Assembly (NCBI GenBank): GCA_027405735.1
Contig: JAPEHQ010000003.1
Span: forward strand, 1,612,001 to 1,676,000
Length of the DNA: 64,000 nt
Direction of reading: 5' to 3'
Source of the DNA: Mucor racemosus
Lineage: Eukaryota > Mucoromycota > Mucoromycetes > Mucorales > Mucoraceae
Each line of letters begins with the position of its first letter. Position 1 is the stretch's first letter. Below, in pieces: positions 48,135 to 61,663 of this stretch. The translations under genes and the position numbers were made by a program. The notes beneath the pieces are model-generated. The model saw only the letters and a list, made by a program, of their open reading frames with translations. It did not search any database and had not been told where the DNA came from.

Positions 48135-49340
48135 TGAGTTGAACCACGTAAAACCCTCAAAGAAGATGTGTTTCCATTCTATAGGTTATTGGTATTTCTC
48201 GGAAAATAGAAATATTAATATCAGAATATAAGTGCACTGTCCAAATATTGACCAAAATTGACCAAGATTTACCTAAAATTGATTATAGAAGATTGAGCAC
48301 CTAAATTGAAGTATTAATTTTTTATATTTACAAGATAGATCCAAAATTGAACTACTTTGCATTTTTTTTTTCGGCGAAAAATATTGATTTTTTGTCGGGA
48401 TAATTAAAATGATAGGGACATATTACAGCTTGACTCTATGGTAACTGGGTTTTAAAACTGATTTTACAAATCGACCAGAAAATGATCAAAAAATCAATAA
48501 TTGTTTAATGGCTCATGAACTGCAAAGTAAGTTGAAATAGCTTATTAAATAGTTTTTGTACAGTTTTAAATTCTACATCCATCTAAATAAAATTAAAAAA
48601 AATGTATCACATTAAATTTTGCATAAAATGTGATTAAAGTTTTGGAGGTTTTTTGGAGATACACATCACTTTTTATAAAAATACTTCAAAAATAAAAAAT
48701 GTAGGTAATGTGCAACAAAATTAGCTATCGGTCGATTTATTGCTGAACCTTCTAGCTCCATTTTTGGTAGAGGAAACGAGATTTTTGTCAAATTTTTTTT
48801 CAAATTCAGAATTTGGGATGAGGGTATACAAGGGAAATCTGGAGGAAGAAGGAAAGGTATTTCTTCACACACATTTTTGAGGATATCTCCACGAAAAATC
48901 AATATTTTAAAAAAATCTAAATTGGGTCTGAGCAAGCTCAACGAGGTTGATGATATAAATGTAAAAAAAACGTTACTCAATTTAACGAATATTTTGGAAT
49001 CTACTACAAAAATGTCCAAAAAAATGGAAAAAAAATAAAAGTGCTCAAAATTTTTTTAAACCAACATATGTTATAGAGTGCTTCAAAAGAAGTAAGTTTT
49101 ATCATTAGAAAGTATTAGTATAGCTTAATTTTTTATAAAGATATGAAGCCTCAAAGCTTTCAGTTTTTAGCAGTGAAATACGCGTAAAAATCTGCAAATT
49201 AGCACTAAAAAATTAATACCAACTGCAAAGAATAGGATATTTTTGGATACTCATTTTTGGGTTAAAACTGAACATCTCAGGTACATTGGCATATAATTTT
49301 TTCTTAGTGTTATTTAGTGAAAAAAATAGTAGAGCATGGA
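48135..49340 (-). repeat. Dispersed repeat A, copy 3 (inverted, right flank of X copy 2)
   Basis: Reverse complement of 8020-9130 and 38755-39850: it contains the complement of GATATCCTCAAAAATGTG (about 48873) and of TTATATGCCAATGTACCTGA (about 49280). Together with copy 2 it brackets X copy 2 as inverted repeats. Confidence 0.8.
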
Positions 49341-50193
49341 TTAAAGCGGCATACTGTATAAAAATTAGGTAAGTTTCATTTGCTTCCGCCTTTCTTTCAT
49401 ATACTACTGATATCTCAGTAAAGTAAGGGAAACGATGATGTAGACTCCTTTCTTGCAAGTAAAGTAAATTCTCTTATTATTGCTATGCAGACACATCAAA
49501 TACTACATTAATTAAATGCTGCATTGAAGCATTGCGACATGATACTACTAGCAACATATTTGACGCCAGATCAACCTACATAGGGATTGAAAAAACCCTG
49601 CATTGTTGGAATATACCGTTCAGGTACGAAGTGTATTTGATTGGCACGGAAATTTAGAAATTCTCCCTTTCTCAAAACAGCCACCTGTTTATAATATAAA
49701 CCCGTCTTTCTTTTTTCATCATCATCATCGGATAACATGAAGGTCTTTTCTCCTCTTTTTTATTATTTAGAATAAAGCAATCAAGGTATGATAGTTGTTG
49801 AAACCAAGCCACAAATGTAGTTAGTGGCATGTACAAGTACAACGTGATTCTGGGAGCTTATTACTGCTGGGTTGCTGCAAGATGAATCATACAATAAACA
49901 AAGGTTGATTTATTTATATATACAAATAAATAAAATGTTGACCACTTTTTAAAGTTAATATGGGGTACATATACAATGAAAAAAGCAAAAAAAAACACTT
50001 GAAATAAGCAAGAAACTCCTGTTTTTGATTGGAAAAAAGAACCAATCATGTAGAACGTAACACTTGTTTTCTTTACTTTTTGGCCATTCCTTTCAACATT
50101 TTGTCGTTAAATCATTCCCAATTCTAAACCATATTTATTTAAAGCTCTTTGTCTTTGCCTTTTCCTTTCTTCTTCTTCTTTACAGTAAATTAA
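49341..50193. other. Upstream region of neutral trehalase
   Basis: About 850 bp with no gene I can support. The last 60 bp before the ATG are pyrimidine-rich (TCTTTGCCTTTTCC, TTCTTCTTC), common near fungal starts. I saw no clear CCCCT stress element. Confidence 0.5.
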
Positions 50194-52820
50194 ATGTTGG
50201 TTTCTGATTCGTTATTAAAAAAAGAAGAGGTTGATGCTGCAACAGTTGTAGATGTTCATGCTCCGGCACAAACATATTATACAACTGGTAACAATTCTGG
50301 CAGTAATATCAATCGGTTGCGTACTTTGTCTGTGAGTTTGTCCCCATATATAATAAAATATGCAATTACTGATTTTTTTTTTTTAAAAAAAAAACCCCCC
50401 AATATTCAGGGGCGTCATGAATTATCTAAAAATTCTATCAAAGATGAAATTCCACCTCAAAGAAAACGAAGAGCATCTCATGGTAAATCTTTATTTTGTT
50501 GACATTTAACGTAAATCAAGTCCATTGACATTTCATCTTGAATAAAATCTAGATGATAAGAGCAAAGCACAGAAATTTCTACTTGATGTCAAAGAAACAC
50601 AAAGAATTCTAGTTGAACAAGAAGATACTGATGGTGATTTTCAAATTACGGTCAATGATTTAGGGCCCAAATCACTTTTAGTAGGTAGCGCTGATTCAGG
50701 TGGTTATCGCAAGATTGAAATCCGTGGCACATACATGTTATCTAATCTATTGCAAGAATTGGCTCTTGCTGAAGACTACGGTCGTAAGCACATTGTTCTA
50801 GATGAAGCTCGTCTTAGTGAAAACCCTGTTGATCGACTTTCTCGAATGATTCGCCATAATTTTTGGGACGGATTAACTCGTCGTATCGATGCCGAGGGTC
50901 TTGAACGCATTTGTTTAGATCCTAAAAATAGATCTGCTAATCATAGTCCTCGCATATATATTCCCCATGATGAGGATGAAGTTTTTGATTACTATCAGAA
51001 TGTTGCCAATACCAAGCAACATTTAGGTTTAAAAGTTGAACGTTTACCCCGAGATATTACCCCAGAATACGTTCAAAGTATTAATGATAAACCTGGTATT
51101 TTAGCATTGGCTCTTAGAAAAATAAAAGATATCGATACAGGAGAATATACCTTCCGTGGCGTCCCCTTTGTCGTACCTGGTGGGCGTTTTAATGAAATGT
51201 ATGGCTGGGATTCTTATTTTGAAGCATTGGGCTTAATAATCGATAATCGTGTGGATTTGGCGCAAGGCATGGTAGAAAACTTTGCTTATGAAATCAAGCA
51301 CTACGGAAAAATCTTAAACGCCAATCGCTCGTATTATCTTTCTAGATCACAGCCCCCATTTTTGACAGACATGGCGCGACAGGTCTATTTAGGGTTATCT
51401 GGGTGCAACAATGACAATAAAGCGTGGTTGCGTACTGTATTACAAGCTGCCATAAAAGAGTATCACACGGTTTGGATGTCTGAACCTCGCCTAGATCCTA
51501 AAACACAGTTATCACGCTTCCGACCCGATGGTAAAGGTATTCCACCTGAAACAGAAGCGTCTCATTTTGACCATGTCATTCAACCTTATGCTACGCGTGC
51601 TGGCCTTTCTCTCTCTGAATTGATGGAACGATACAATAATGGAACTTACATTGAACCTGAACTTGATGAATACTTTTTGCATGATCGAGCAGTTCGTGAA
51701 TCCGGCCATGATACTACATATCGTTATGAAGGAAGATGTGCTAACCTTGCTACTATTGATTTAAACGCATTATTGTATAAATATGAAACAGACATTGCAG
51801 ATATGATTACAGACTATTTGGATGATGACCTCATTGATTATGATGGAGTAAAGCAAGAAGCCTCTACTTGGAGAAATCGGGCACGAATGAGAAGAGACCG
51901 AATTGATCAATATTTATGGAATGAAGAACATAGCATGTATTTTGATTATGATACTGTTAAAGAACAACAAATCACATATGAATCTGTTACAACATTTTGG
52001 GCCATGTGGGCTAAATGTGCAAGCCAGGAACAAGCAGAGAAAATGGCTCGTCATGCACTTCCCAAGTTTGAAGTAATGGGTGGTCTTGTATCTGGAACAG
52101 TCGAATCAAGAGGTATAATTAGCTTGGATCGTCCTAATCGTCAATGGGATTTTCCTTTTGGATGGGCACCACATCAAATTCTTGCTTGGCGTGGATTTAA
52201 AAATTACGGTATGATTGACATTCAACAAAGACTTGTATATCGTTGGTTATTCATGTAAGTGATATGTTGACTATCATACAAATTCAAAAAAGCTCACATG
52301 GTTTATTATTTATAGTATTACGAAATCATTTGTTGATTTCAATGGTGTTGTTCCTGAAAAATATGACGTTGTTAGTTTGACACATAAAGTGCAAGTTGAA
52401 TATGGTAATGTTGGTGTTGATTTCAAATATGTTCCTCGTGAAGGTTTTGGTTGGATGAATGCATCTTATCAAATTGGGCTAAATATTGTAACTAAACAAA
52501 TGCGCCGTGCACTGGGTACATGTACAAGCCCAGATATATTTTTTGAAAGAACTGCTGCTATCAAGAAGCAAAAACAAGTAGTTGAAACAGCTAAAGCAAT
52601 TACTCAAAACGGTCAAACAACTACCGCTATTACTGTTATTGTACCACCAGGATCATCGGTCATTATGAATAGTGGATTAAAAAGAAAGGTTCCTTCCTTA
52701 TCACCTGATACTAGTCAGCAAGATCTTGCATCATCTGCTATTGAAAAAGATGATGGTGATGATCATAACATGGATACTGATCTTACAACACCAGAAGATG
52801 AGCCTGACTATTATATATAA
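50194..52820 (+). CDS. NTH1: Neutral trehalase, GH37 (805 aa)
   Basis: Cytosolic alpha,alpha-trehalase hydrolysing the storage/stress sugar trehalose to glucose. Four exons: 50194-50331, 50410-50482, 50553-52254, 52316-52820 (2418 nt). The N-terminus has a PKA consensus (RKRRASH, spanning exon 2's end) and a Ca2+-binding EF-like loop (DTDGDFQITVND, residues about 90-101), the two regulatory features of fungal neutral trehalases. Both GH37 signatures are present: PGGRFNEMYGWDSYF (about residue 228) and QWDFPFGWAP. The catalytic acids of the family lie in the intact (alpha/alpha)6 core. The tail after residue about 735 is low-complexity and acidic (DEPDYYI end). ATG chosen because it is the first in frame and gives normal family length. 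Acid trehalase is excluded by the lack of a signal peptide. Confidence 0.95.
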
Positions 52821-53818
52821 TTCTAAATAAATCATCATATTATATAAATAAATATACAAAACAAGCTTTTTATTTAGTATTATATCGTATTCTAAATAAA
52901 TACTACAATATACTTTATATTATAAAAGCATTCACATTGCCTGACATTTACTAGAATACATAGAAAACGATGATTGAATGTACAGTAGTATTTTGCACGG
53001 ACATTACTTCCGTGCATAATTCATGCATTTTCCATAATAATTTAAGATTTCTCAGGTTTGTAGTAACACATAATTAGACACAAGAAGATAAGGAAGCTCT
53101 GTTAGGTAACTGTCAGAATGATTTAGTTAGATTCTATAGGATAAGTGCGTTCCTGAAATTATTTAATACCGTGAGTAGGTGTAAATTATTGAATTATTCA
53201 TTATCGTGCATGTAGCACAAAGCATATGAATCCTCAGGCAGTAAATGTACAGTACAGAGGTTTCTGTTGTCAAATTTAATCGTATATGTATATATATATA
53301 TATATATCAAAGTATGTTTATATATATATATATAATATATAATTAAGGAGAGAATGAAAGAAAGGGCTTCATTTAGTTTTTACTCCCTTTTTTACACTTT
53401 TTCTTTTTTGGAGATTCTTATCACATAAATCAAATAAAAGGAGAACACATTGTTAAATTACTTTTTTAGTGATAGTTTACATCTTATTTAGGCAAGTTAG
53501 CATCACTTTTTAGATATTTAGACCCTTTGAAGAGGAAAAATATAATAATAGAAAAATAACCCCTTACATGACAAAGAAAAAAAAGAAAAAAAATTTCATT
53601 GTTGTCCAAAGGATGGCTTGATTATATGTATAAGATTTTGGTATATTTTAATAGTAAAAGTAATATAGTAAGTAATAGTAATAATAATAATAATAATAAT
53701 AGCAATATTCTTTTTTTTGAAGTGTAGACTGTGTGTACATGCTTTATATATATGTGTGTGTGTGTGCGTGCGTGCGTGCTTGAGTTGGATGATATGTATA
53801 TATATATTTACAAAGTAT
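52821..53818. other. Convergent intergenic region with microsatellites
   Basis: About 1 kb between the trehalase and cyclin stops. Contains TA-rich tracts at 53288-53342, a TAA/ATA run at about 53678-53702, a TG/CG run at 53753-53778, and a short hairpin GCACGGA...TCCGTGC at about 52996-53017. No gene. Confidence 0.7.
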
Positions 53819-54537
53819 TTAACATTTGGTAATAGAATCATATTTTTCAGAGATTTGTTGCTCTGTCGATAATATTAAATTAGATGAGCAATTATTATGA
53901 CTAGTTGTATAACGAATAATAGGTTTAAAGTCTTGTTTTTTATAGCAATCATCGCTGCTTCTCTTTTTCTGATGTTCTCTAATCCAGTGCAAAAGTAATT
54001 GATCCCCATATTGCTGAAGTTCTTCTACTTGAACATTCAATTTGAAATTATTTAATTTCAAAAATTGTAATTCTAAAGTATTTAATTCTGTAACAGGTAA
54101 ACCGCCGACCTATGTAAATTACATGAATATTTGGATATTAAGCGCTGCAAATTGAATTTTACCTTGGCATATCTTGCATTCGTATAAAATACATCAGAAA
54201 AGAATTTGCTTGATACCATAATACCAGTAATAATTAATCTGTGTATATTATATGAATCAATTCTTAGGCCAGATGAATTACGAGACATGCGATCAAAATA
54301 AACCAGCAAGCTGAGGAAACATTCATTTGCGCAAGGACAATACTTGAGGATACGTGCTAGATAGGATTGAATATCAATATTGGGTATGGCTCGTGCGTAA
54401 AAGCAAGCGTATGGAGACGCATGTCGTGAAGATGGTTGTATTCTATCATTAGTTTTTGTTATGCGTTCTAATAAATAAGTGACAATCTTTATAGTGTCTG
54501 ATGTGGGATATTGGACAAGGTCATATTGTAAAGTCAT
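53819..54537 (-). CDS. Pho80-type (PCL) cyclin (221 aa)
   Basis: Two exons, 54537-54163 and 54109-53819, total 666 nt; start MTLQYDLVQYPTSDTIKIVT. The cyclin box is recognisable: IPNIDIQSYLARILKYCPC, then ECFLSLLVYFDRMS, HRLIITGIMVSSKFFSDVFY, TNARYAKVGGLPVTELNTLE and LQFLKLNNFKLNV. That order, with NARYAKVGG and NxLE, is characteristic of cyclins partnering Pho85-like CDKs in phosphate/glycogen/stress signalling. The first-codon alternative at 54564 would add nine residues upstream. Which PCL subtype it is cannot be told. Confidence 0.85.
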
Positions 54538-54564
54538 AATGTGATTTTTTATTATATAATACAA

Positions 54565-56083
54565 AAAGGGGGAGGGAAAAGTGAAAAAGAAGAGGAAAAA
54601 GAGGTTTAGAATACTAATGATTGAATCTAATTTATATAGATTTTAACGGGTGAAGAACAACCAATAGAATCTAATGACTTTCTGAAAGGTACAAATTAGT
54701 ATATGATACATGGTATAAACGGAGGTTTGATTTTCCAGCATATCAACCTTTAAAAAAGACCTATTTATTGATTGATTATTGTATGATCATATACAACATG
54801 TGGTTATTCTTACTTGATCAATGTCAATACTATTTTTTTCATTGATATAAAAAGAAAACATCGTTTTTTGGACCCATTATGTTGCACCTGAATGACCATT
54901 TTGTCATTGAATGACGCCTTCCGATTGGCTACAAATACATAAAAGATACGATTATATAAGCCTGATTTATGGTTTTCATTGAACAATCAACTCCCCTGTT
55001 TAATAATGCATCTATTTTTCGTTGAGTCATAAACCCCTCTTCATAATAACTATGATAACCTGTTTCATCAAAACATTTAAGGTTTGTTTATGATATATAC
55101 AATTTTCCTGTTAATTTTTTTTTGTTGTAAAGATATTTTAAATGCAAAATGGATTAATGTTACACCAGTGGATAGATCACATTTAAAACTTTGATTGATC
55201 CATGTTACGTTGCATATCAATGGATTTCCTACTAGTTAAAGGCTTACATACCCTTTTTCAAATACAAATGATTGTATAAATATGACAGTGATCAGCATCT
55301 CCAACTAATTATATAATCTCAATTAAGAATATGGTACACGAAAGAAAACTTGTCAATATGCTACCTATCTTACGTATTTTCCGCTGTTACTTTAAATCAT
55401 GAAGCAAAGTGCTTTAAGAATCACCATAATATAAGAGAAGCATTGTTGTTGGTTGAATCCAAAATAATTCTAATGATATTTGCAATTTTAAATCTGAATA
55501 AAGGACGATATCTCATAATAAAAAAAAGCTAAAAAAAAAACAAAACTCCCCGTTTTCATATACTTGGAAAGATAAATAATGTTTTCAAATTTTTATTTCT
55601 ATTTTATAGTAGAAATTTATTCTTCAAACCTCAAAAACGACCAAAAATTGATGATTTTTTTTACCAAAACTCGTCGGAGTTTGAAAATAAAAATTATGGC
55701 AATATGCCTCTTGTACTCAAAAATTGGCAATATATATTTAATTTCTATATGACATATTTTATGCTCTAATGCTGTTGTAGTAGTAAATTCTCACTTCTGT
55801 TAGCCTGTCAAAATAGGATGGGTATGGAAAAAATGATCAATCGATCTTTGTTTGCTCAAGAATCAATTGATCCTTTAAGAGTTTAACCAATTACGGAGTA
55901 TAGCATTTGACGTATTTAAGGCCATAATTTTGATTTTGGTGATTTCAAACCCTTGTACTGTGCGTTATATAATCTAAAATAGTTACTTTATAAATATGAC
56001 ATATTACAACAAGTATTGATATAGTAATAGGATAATCTTTATTGTTGTACATGCTATGTAAATCAATGACATGAATATCATGA
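54565..56083. other. Gene-free interval
   Basis: About 1.5 kb of AT-rich sequence, the promoter of the cyclin gene plus the 3' flank of the next gene. A T/A-rich patch at 55620-55760 resembles decayed repeat sequence, but I could not pair it with another copy. No coding evidence. Confidence 0.45.
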
Positions 56084-57600
56084 TTACTTGGTCCATCGTT
56101 TTTTATTCTCTTTCTTATTAGATAAATTCGTTCCTGGATGTTCAAAGTATTGATTTTTATATAGTAATTGATGTTGCTGCTGCTGTAGTTGATAGTAATA
56201 GTTTTCGTCATCTATCACACTACTCCTAGAAGCATAAGATGGTAGCTGATATCCATATAAATATGAGTTACTGGTGTCATTTTTGTCATAGCGACGATTT
56301 GAATTTGCTGTATTAGTAGCTGAATTATTGCTTTTATTCTTGATTGATTCATTTGATTTTTTTGGAAGAGTAAAGTAATCATAGACTTCTTTTGATTTGC
56401 TAGATGAAGATGGTGGGTGATGAAATGATGAGTTTTTGTTTGAATAGGAATTATTAAGCGTATGATTAGTATAGAAGTAGTCCATATCATAAGGTGTGTA
56501 CCAATAATTAGCGTGTTGTTGTTGTTGTTGCTCATTTAGACTTTGGGAATGATAATGATGAATATCGTTATTGGATGGCGGATAATGTGGAGCAATACCA
56601 CCACCAAAAAGTGTTGATTCATACGATCGAGAAATAATCAAATATTCCAGTTGCTGCTGAGTATCAAGCATATGTCGTTCATGCTCTTTATGTTTCTTTT
56701 CTAATCTTTTGATCTCTGTCTTGAGTTTCCGGACCTCCGCATTGTAAGTATCATTATTAAATGTTTTCCCGTTAGTGCGGCTGACCTGATGATCGTCCAT
56801 CGCACTAGTATTTTCTATGCCTATTACAAATTTAGACATTTTGATCAGATCAATAATAAAACAAAATGCATTTACAAACCTCCATAATGATGTATTTTAT
56901 CAAATGTAACTTCATTCTCCTCTTCATCGTAGCTATGGTAACCTGATTTCTGATCTGCAAAAGGTGTGGGCCGTCTTTTGATAGCTGGATGACCATTCTT
57001 ATTCAATGGTATCTTTCTTGGAGAAGTTTTGGTATGCCACGTGATAGGTTGGGATTCTCGTGGGTAATAACTCAAGGTATCATCTTGTTCATAATCTTTT
57101 TCAAGTTGCATGTAATGTACATTATTGGGTAATAGTTGAGGGGATAGTGGTGGTTGTATATTTTGTGTCACTTGTTGTTGTTTGTTTTTATTGTTGGAAT
57201 TTAGTTCATGGTATTGCTGCGGCTTTACATCAGTTGTCGTTGATGACGGTGTAAGAGGCCTTGAATTAGTAAAAATGTCTACCCCTCTTACTTCTGGAGG
57301 TGTTTCATCTTCAGGACTATCGCATGGCTCAAATGGATATGCCAGGTCATAAAACGAAGATGTAATCAAAAGTGGAGTGCTGTGAGTAGCATTTAATGCA
57401 TTTGCTGATTTTGTGTTATTTGTAGGTAAAGAGGAATATCCTGCAGAAGAAGAGACGTGGTGATAGGAATATTGCTGATTTTGTGGTTGTAAAAATGGTT
57501 CAATCGCTGATTTATTGAGATATTCTGAAAGTACTTGTCTTGTAGGTGTAGAGTTGCTTCTTTTTCTGGGTAAATTAAACCACCTTCCAAAGGAGCTCAT
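56084..57600 (-). CDS. Unknown low-complexity protein with a coiled coil (485 aa)
   Basis: Two exons, 57600-56880 and 56820-56084, joined by a 59-bp GT-AG intron (total 1458 nt). Frame is continuous across the splice (HHYGG-IENTSAMDDH). The start MSSFGRWFNLPRKRSNSTP holds an Arg/Lys/Ser cluster that could be phosphorylated. The first half is Ser/Thr/Pro/Asn-rich, with SPEDETPPEVRG and SPRKIPLNKNGHPAIKRRP as more complex islands. The second half has a clear coiled coil (YNAEVRKLKTEIKRLEKKHK onward, about 40 residues) and then Gln/Asn/Tyr-rich sequence. No domain recognised. It may be a cytoskeletal or polarity scaffold, but that is only suggested by composition. Confidence 0.75.
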
Positions 57601-58145
57601 AATCTTCTACTGTCAGTTAAGGATGTTTGAATAACAAAAGAAGAAATGAAGCTCAAGACCCTTTTGTTTTTGTTGTATTTATAAGCTATAGTTTGTTTAC
57701 AAACCATGTGACCCCTTGAAACGAGGCAAAAAACAATGAATTCCCAGCTTTATTCACTATAACTCTAATCGTTACTTGGAAGTGCCACATTATTATTGTT
57801 ATTATACTAGTATTAGCTTATCACTTTTGAAAATTCGCATGTGGATCGAGTATGCTCGAGAAGTGATCAAAACTCAGACAGAAATTGATGATTGATAGAG
57901 CAGGGAATGTATTCTCGAATCTTTTCATGAGATAGTATTACAAAATTATTGATGTTTTGATCATGCTGAGCTTTTGATCCAACTGATAGAAAACGTTTAC
58001 CTGCTCAACAAACCGTTATTGTTTAATCAATGAGTTACCAATGGATGTAGCGCATGAAAGTGTAGTGTATAATATGAGCATTAAAGTAGTATTTTATTAA
58101 ATTATACAATTATTAAATTAAAGATAACGGTAATATGGGCTATTA
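57601..58145. other. Intergenic between two minus-strand genes
   Basis: Promoter of the coiled-coil gene and 3' flank of the MARVEL-like gene; nothing distinctive seen. Confidence 0.5.
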
Positions 58146-59383
58146 TTATTGATTTTCTTTTTTTTTGCTACCAGTTAATTCTGATGTAGATGGAAGCATC
58201 AAATCAAGTTGAATTGGCTCAAAAGAAAAGTCGAAATTCCAGTTTCTTACTGACTTAACCGGTTTTAATTCCTGAGGTTGATTTTGCTGCAGATCATCAG
58301 TAACTACAGCCTTCCTAAATCCTTTCTCTCCTTGTTTTTGCTTATGCTGTTGCTGTTGTTGTTGCAGCTGTTGCTGAATCCCTCTTATTTCTCCCTCATT
58401 TGTAATGATTGCTTTTTCAGGCTCTGCTGTAGTCACGAATGCATCATTTTTGGTGATTGTGGTATGATTTGAATGCACATTCTCTACAGGGTTGCGCTTA
58501 TATTCATAGTTATCGCCAAGCTGACTAATTTTAACTTTGACATCTTCGTAAGGATGAACTGGCATTTGCATAGTAAATAAATTGCCAACTGAAAAACCAT
58601 TCAACTCTGATAATGAATATATAGATACAACTAACGTAAAAAACCAAACAACAATAGCGATAAATCCTACACAAAATTAATTGAAAGTATGAGATATATG
58701 CTGTATTATTACAATTATATGTTACATGCACATTTAAATCAACAAATGTACAACTTTGATAGTTCCCATATGCATTTATTGCATGTACAATACGCAATTG
58801 TTTATGTCTGTAGATTTATACGTGCATGTTAATGATTATTTACCTACTACGATCATTGCATTAGCCAAATTACATGCTTTAGAGCTTAATTTGTTACTAT
58901 CATATCTATCAAACGTTATTTTTTCAGATAATGTTGATATATTCGGTCTTTTGCAAGCAGAAAACTCTGTAATAAAATTCAATATGCTGCTGTTACATAA
59001 CCATAATATTACCACTAAATACCATTAAAACGAGCCGCTATAATCCCTGATGCTGTAGACCACAGAGCAATGACAACCAATGTTAAAACAATTTCAAACA
59101 CCAAAATTCTTTTTGATAGGTCAAGTGAGTGATCTCCCAAAAGACGAATAAATATCTGAAGGTACATGATTAATAACAGAGAAGATGCTAACAATGAAAT
59201 AGCACCCATTATTAAGAGTATGTATTCCTGAGGTCCAGATTCCGCTGCTACGATTAATCCTTGATTTGAGTTTTTTGCTGAATTTAAAGCCAATGCATTT
59301 AAAATGATTATTGTAATGCTGAGCCATTGTATTAGAAACAAGAAAGCCATTTGAATAATAGCTACTTTCTTTTTTTGCGTCAT
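58146..59383 (-). CDS. MARVEL-like four-TM membrane protein with long cytosolic tail (334 aa)
   Basis: Three exons, 59383-59023, 58966-58844, 58666-58146 (1005 nt). Four hydrophobic segments: AIIQMAFLFLIQWLSITIII, YILLIMGAISLLASSLLLIM, ILVFEIVLTLVVIALWSTAS and, across the last intron, NAMIVVGFIAIVVWFFTLVV. The 3-4 loop contains two Cys residues (EFSACKRPN and SKACNLAN), which is typical of MARVEL/Nce102-like folds. The C-terminal about 150 residues are hydrophilic with a poly-Gln run. MARVEL proteins organise membrane domains and trafficking. Assignment is by topology, not by a diagnostic motif, so a different tetraspan family is possible. Confidence 0.7.
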
Positions 59384-60569
59384 TGATAACCCTATTTAAT
59401 TCAAACAAGTATGAAAAAAAAAGAGAAATAAAGTATTATATGAAAAAGAAGGGTAACATTAGTTAGACAACGCGGTATGTTTGGGTTTTATATGCACTAC
59501 TGCTTGCTCCTTAAAATGAAGATTTTTTCCCTTGCCATTTTGTTATCATGATAGTATGGTTCTATATTTATGTATATATTTATCTTATGTATCTAATGAC
59601 CATAGGAGCTTGTGACCAGTAATATGTTATATACATTTAGTATTCAAGACAGTGCGTCTGCTTTGCTTAAACTACATGATACATTGCGTATATGTTTGGC
59701 GCAAAAGTAACTTTTTTCCTGGCGATTTTTATAACATGCAAATAATAAGAAAGTATCACAAAAGTTTACTATACTTGTATATAAAAAAGATGGAAAATAT
59801 GGTTGTATCTTCCTGTGTATCTATATACTTTATTATTGTTCACCTCATTTTTATACAATTTTTATCAGGAAGCTCTATCCTCGCTTTGTAAAAAAAAAAA
59901 GGTTTCTTAGATGGTATTTTTTCAGTAAATCGTATATTTACAAGTAATTATAATTTTCAAGTCTGAAAACAGCAATAATCAAACATGTATAAACAAAGAG
60001 AATATAATGCAGCCCTGAAAAGGACGAACAAACACATACACGTAACACAGTGCCACAGCATGTCATACAAAGAATTGTTTGCATAAAGATCTTCAATTGC
60101 TACTTGTATAAAGATGATATACAAAAGTGTAATTGTGTTCATATTTTCGGCTATTTGACAGTTATTACACTTTTCATAAACAAATTTATTCATTAATGCA
60201 ATGCAAAATGGCGCAAACTTATCATAGTTAAGGAACATTTTTATGGATTGTGAATAGGAGTATATACATAAACTTATAGTGATTACATACAATTGAAGTA
60301 CTTACTGTTACAGCAATTTGAATGTCTAATTATGCAAGCTAGATTAATCTTTGTATCTGTCTGGCAGAAGAGTGGAATTTACAAAAATTTGAAAATATTG
60401 TAGGTCAATTTATCATTTCTGCTTATGTACCTTAGTTTTTTTTTCTTGAAGATTAGCAACAATCCAACAAACTGAAAATAGGTGGATGTTATTAGAATAT
60501 CACAGCTATTCAAAATATAGCTTTGTTTTTACTCGATATTTACTCTAAACTAAGATAAATCCTGTAAAT
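59384..60569. other. Gene-free interval
   Basis: Upstream of the MARVEL-like gene and up to repeat A copy 4. Only short frames without recognisable content. Confidence 0.5.
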
Positions 60570-61560
60570 AATTGAATTTAGATTTTTACTGCTAAAATTC
60601 AAAATTGTGAGGCTAAATATCTCTGCAAATGATTAAGCAATAGTAACACTTTTCTATAACAGAACGTACTCAATTTGAAGCGCTATATAACATATTTAAG
60701 TATGAAGAAATTGTAAGCACTTTTTTTTTCCTTTTTCGTGTCCTTTTTAGACTTTTTTGTAGTGTATACAGTAGGTTACAAAATATTTCTCATATTGACC
60801 GGCGTCTTTTTTGCATTGATTTCATACATCTTGTGGAGCTCTATCGGATACAATTTAGTTTTTTTCAAAATATTGATTTTTCGTGAAGATATCCTCAAAA
60901 TTGTGCACAAAGGAATACATTCGCTCCTAATTAATTTTTCCCCTGTATACCCTCATCCCAAATTCTGAATTTGAAAAAAAAATTGACAAAAATCTTGTTT
61001 TCTATACGAAAAATTTAGCTAAGAGGTCCAGCAATGGTTCAATCGATAGATAATGTTTCTGTGTATTATCTCCATAAATTATATTTAAAATATGCTTATA
61101 AAAAGTTATATATATCTTCAAAAAACCTCCAAAACTCCAATGGAATTTTGCACAAAATTTAATGTGAAATATCTGTCTGAATTTTATTTAGATGGATGCA
61201 GAATTCAAAACTGTATAAAAACAACTTAAAACGCTAGACCTACTTATTTTGCAGTTCATTAACTATTAAGCAATTTTGTTTTTTTAATCATTTTCTGGTC
61301 GATTTGAAAAAAAATCGATTTTGGAACCCCGTTATGAAGGGTTTTAAGCTATGATAAGTCCCTACTATTTTGATCATCTCAAGGAAAAATCAATATTTTT
61401 TGCTGAAACAAAAACTACAGAGTAGATTTCAGTTAGATCTGTCTTGTGAAAGTAAAAAATTAATACTTCAATTTGGGTGCTAATTTTTACAATCGATTTT
61501 AGGTCAATGGTAAGCCAATAATGCATTTGTAATCTAGTAATAAGCCTTTATTTTAGGACA
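60570..61560 (+). repeat. Dispersed repeat A, copy 4 (most diverged)
   Basis: Collinear with 8140-9105: contains TTCGTGAAGATATCCTCAAA (about 60878), CCCTGTATACCCTCATCCCA (about 60942) and the AAAAATCAATATTTTTTGCT block (about 61386). It stands alone without X sequence. Confidence 0.8.
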
Positions 61561-61663
61561 GACATGGTATTCATTATATGTTCATCATGCATTCTTCAGT
61601 ATCCAGCGAGCAGACGCATTTTTAAAGAGATGCTATCATACAGCAATATATTTATTTGTTTTT

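Noticed and set aside
50000..50193. Stress-response elements upstream of trehalase
   Set aside because: No clear CCCCT/AGGGG pairs were seen in the proximal promoter.
52996..53017. GCACGGA...TCCGTGC hairpin as a terminator or structured RNA
   Set aside because: A single 7-bp stem in a eukaryotic intergenic region is not enough evidence.
56215..56535. 106-codon minus-strand frame inside the coiled-coil gene
   Set aside because: Alternative frame of the second exon, without independent support.
8341..61020. Conserved peptide (FKILIFRGDILKNV type, and LRISPRKIN on the other strand) in all four copies of repeat A
   Set aside because: Neither strand stays open in all copies: copies 3 and 4 have frameshifts or stops inside the best-looking stretch, so I see sequence conservation of a repeat and not a protein gene.
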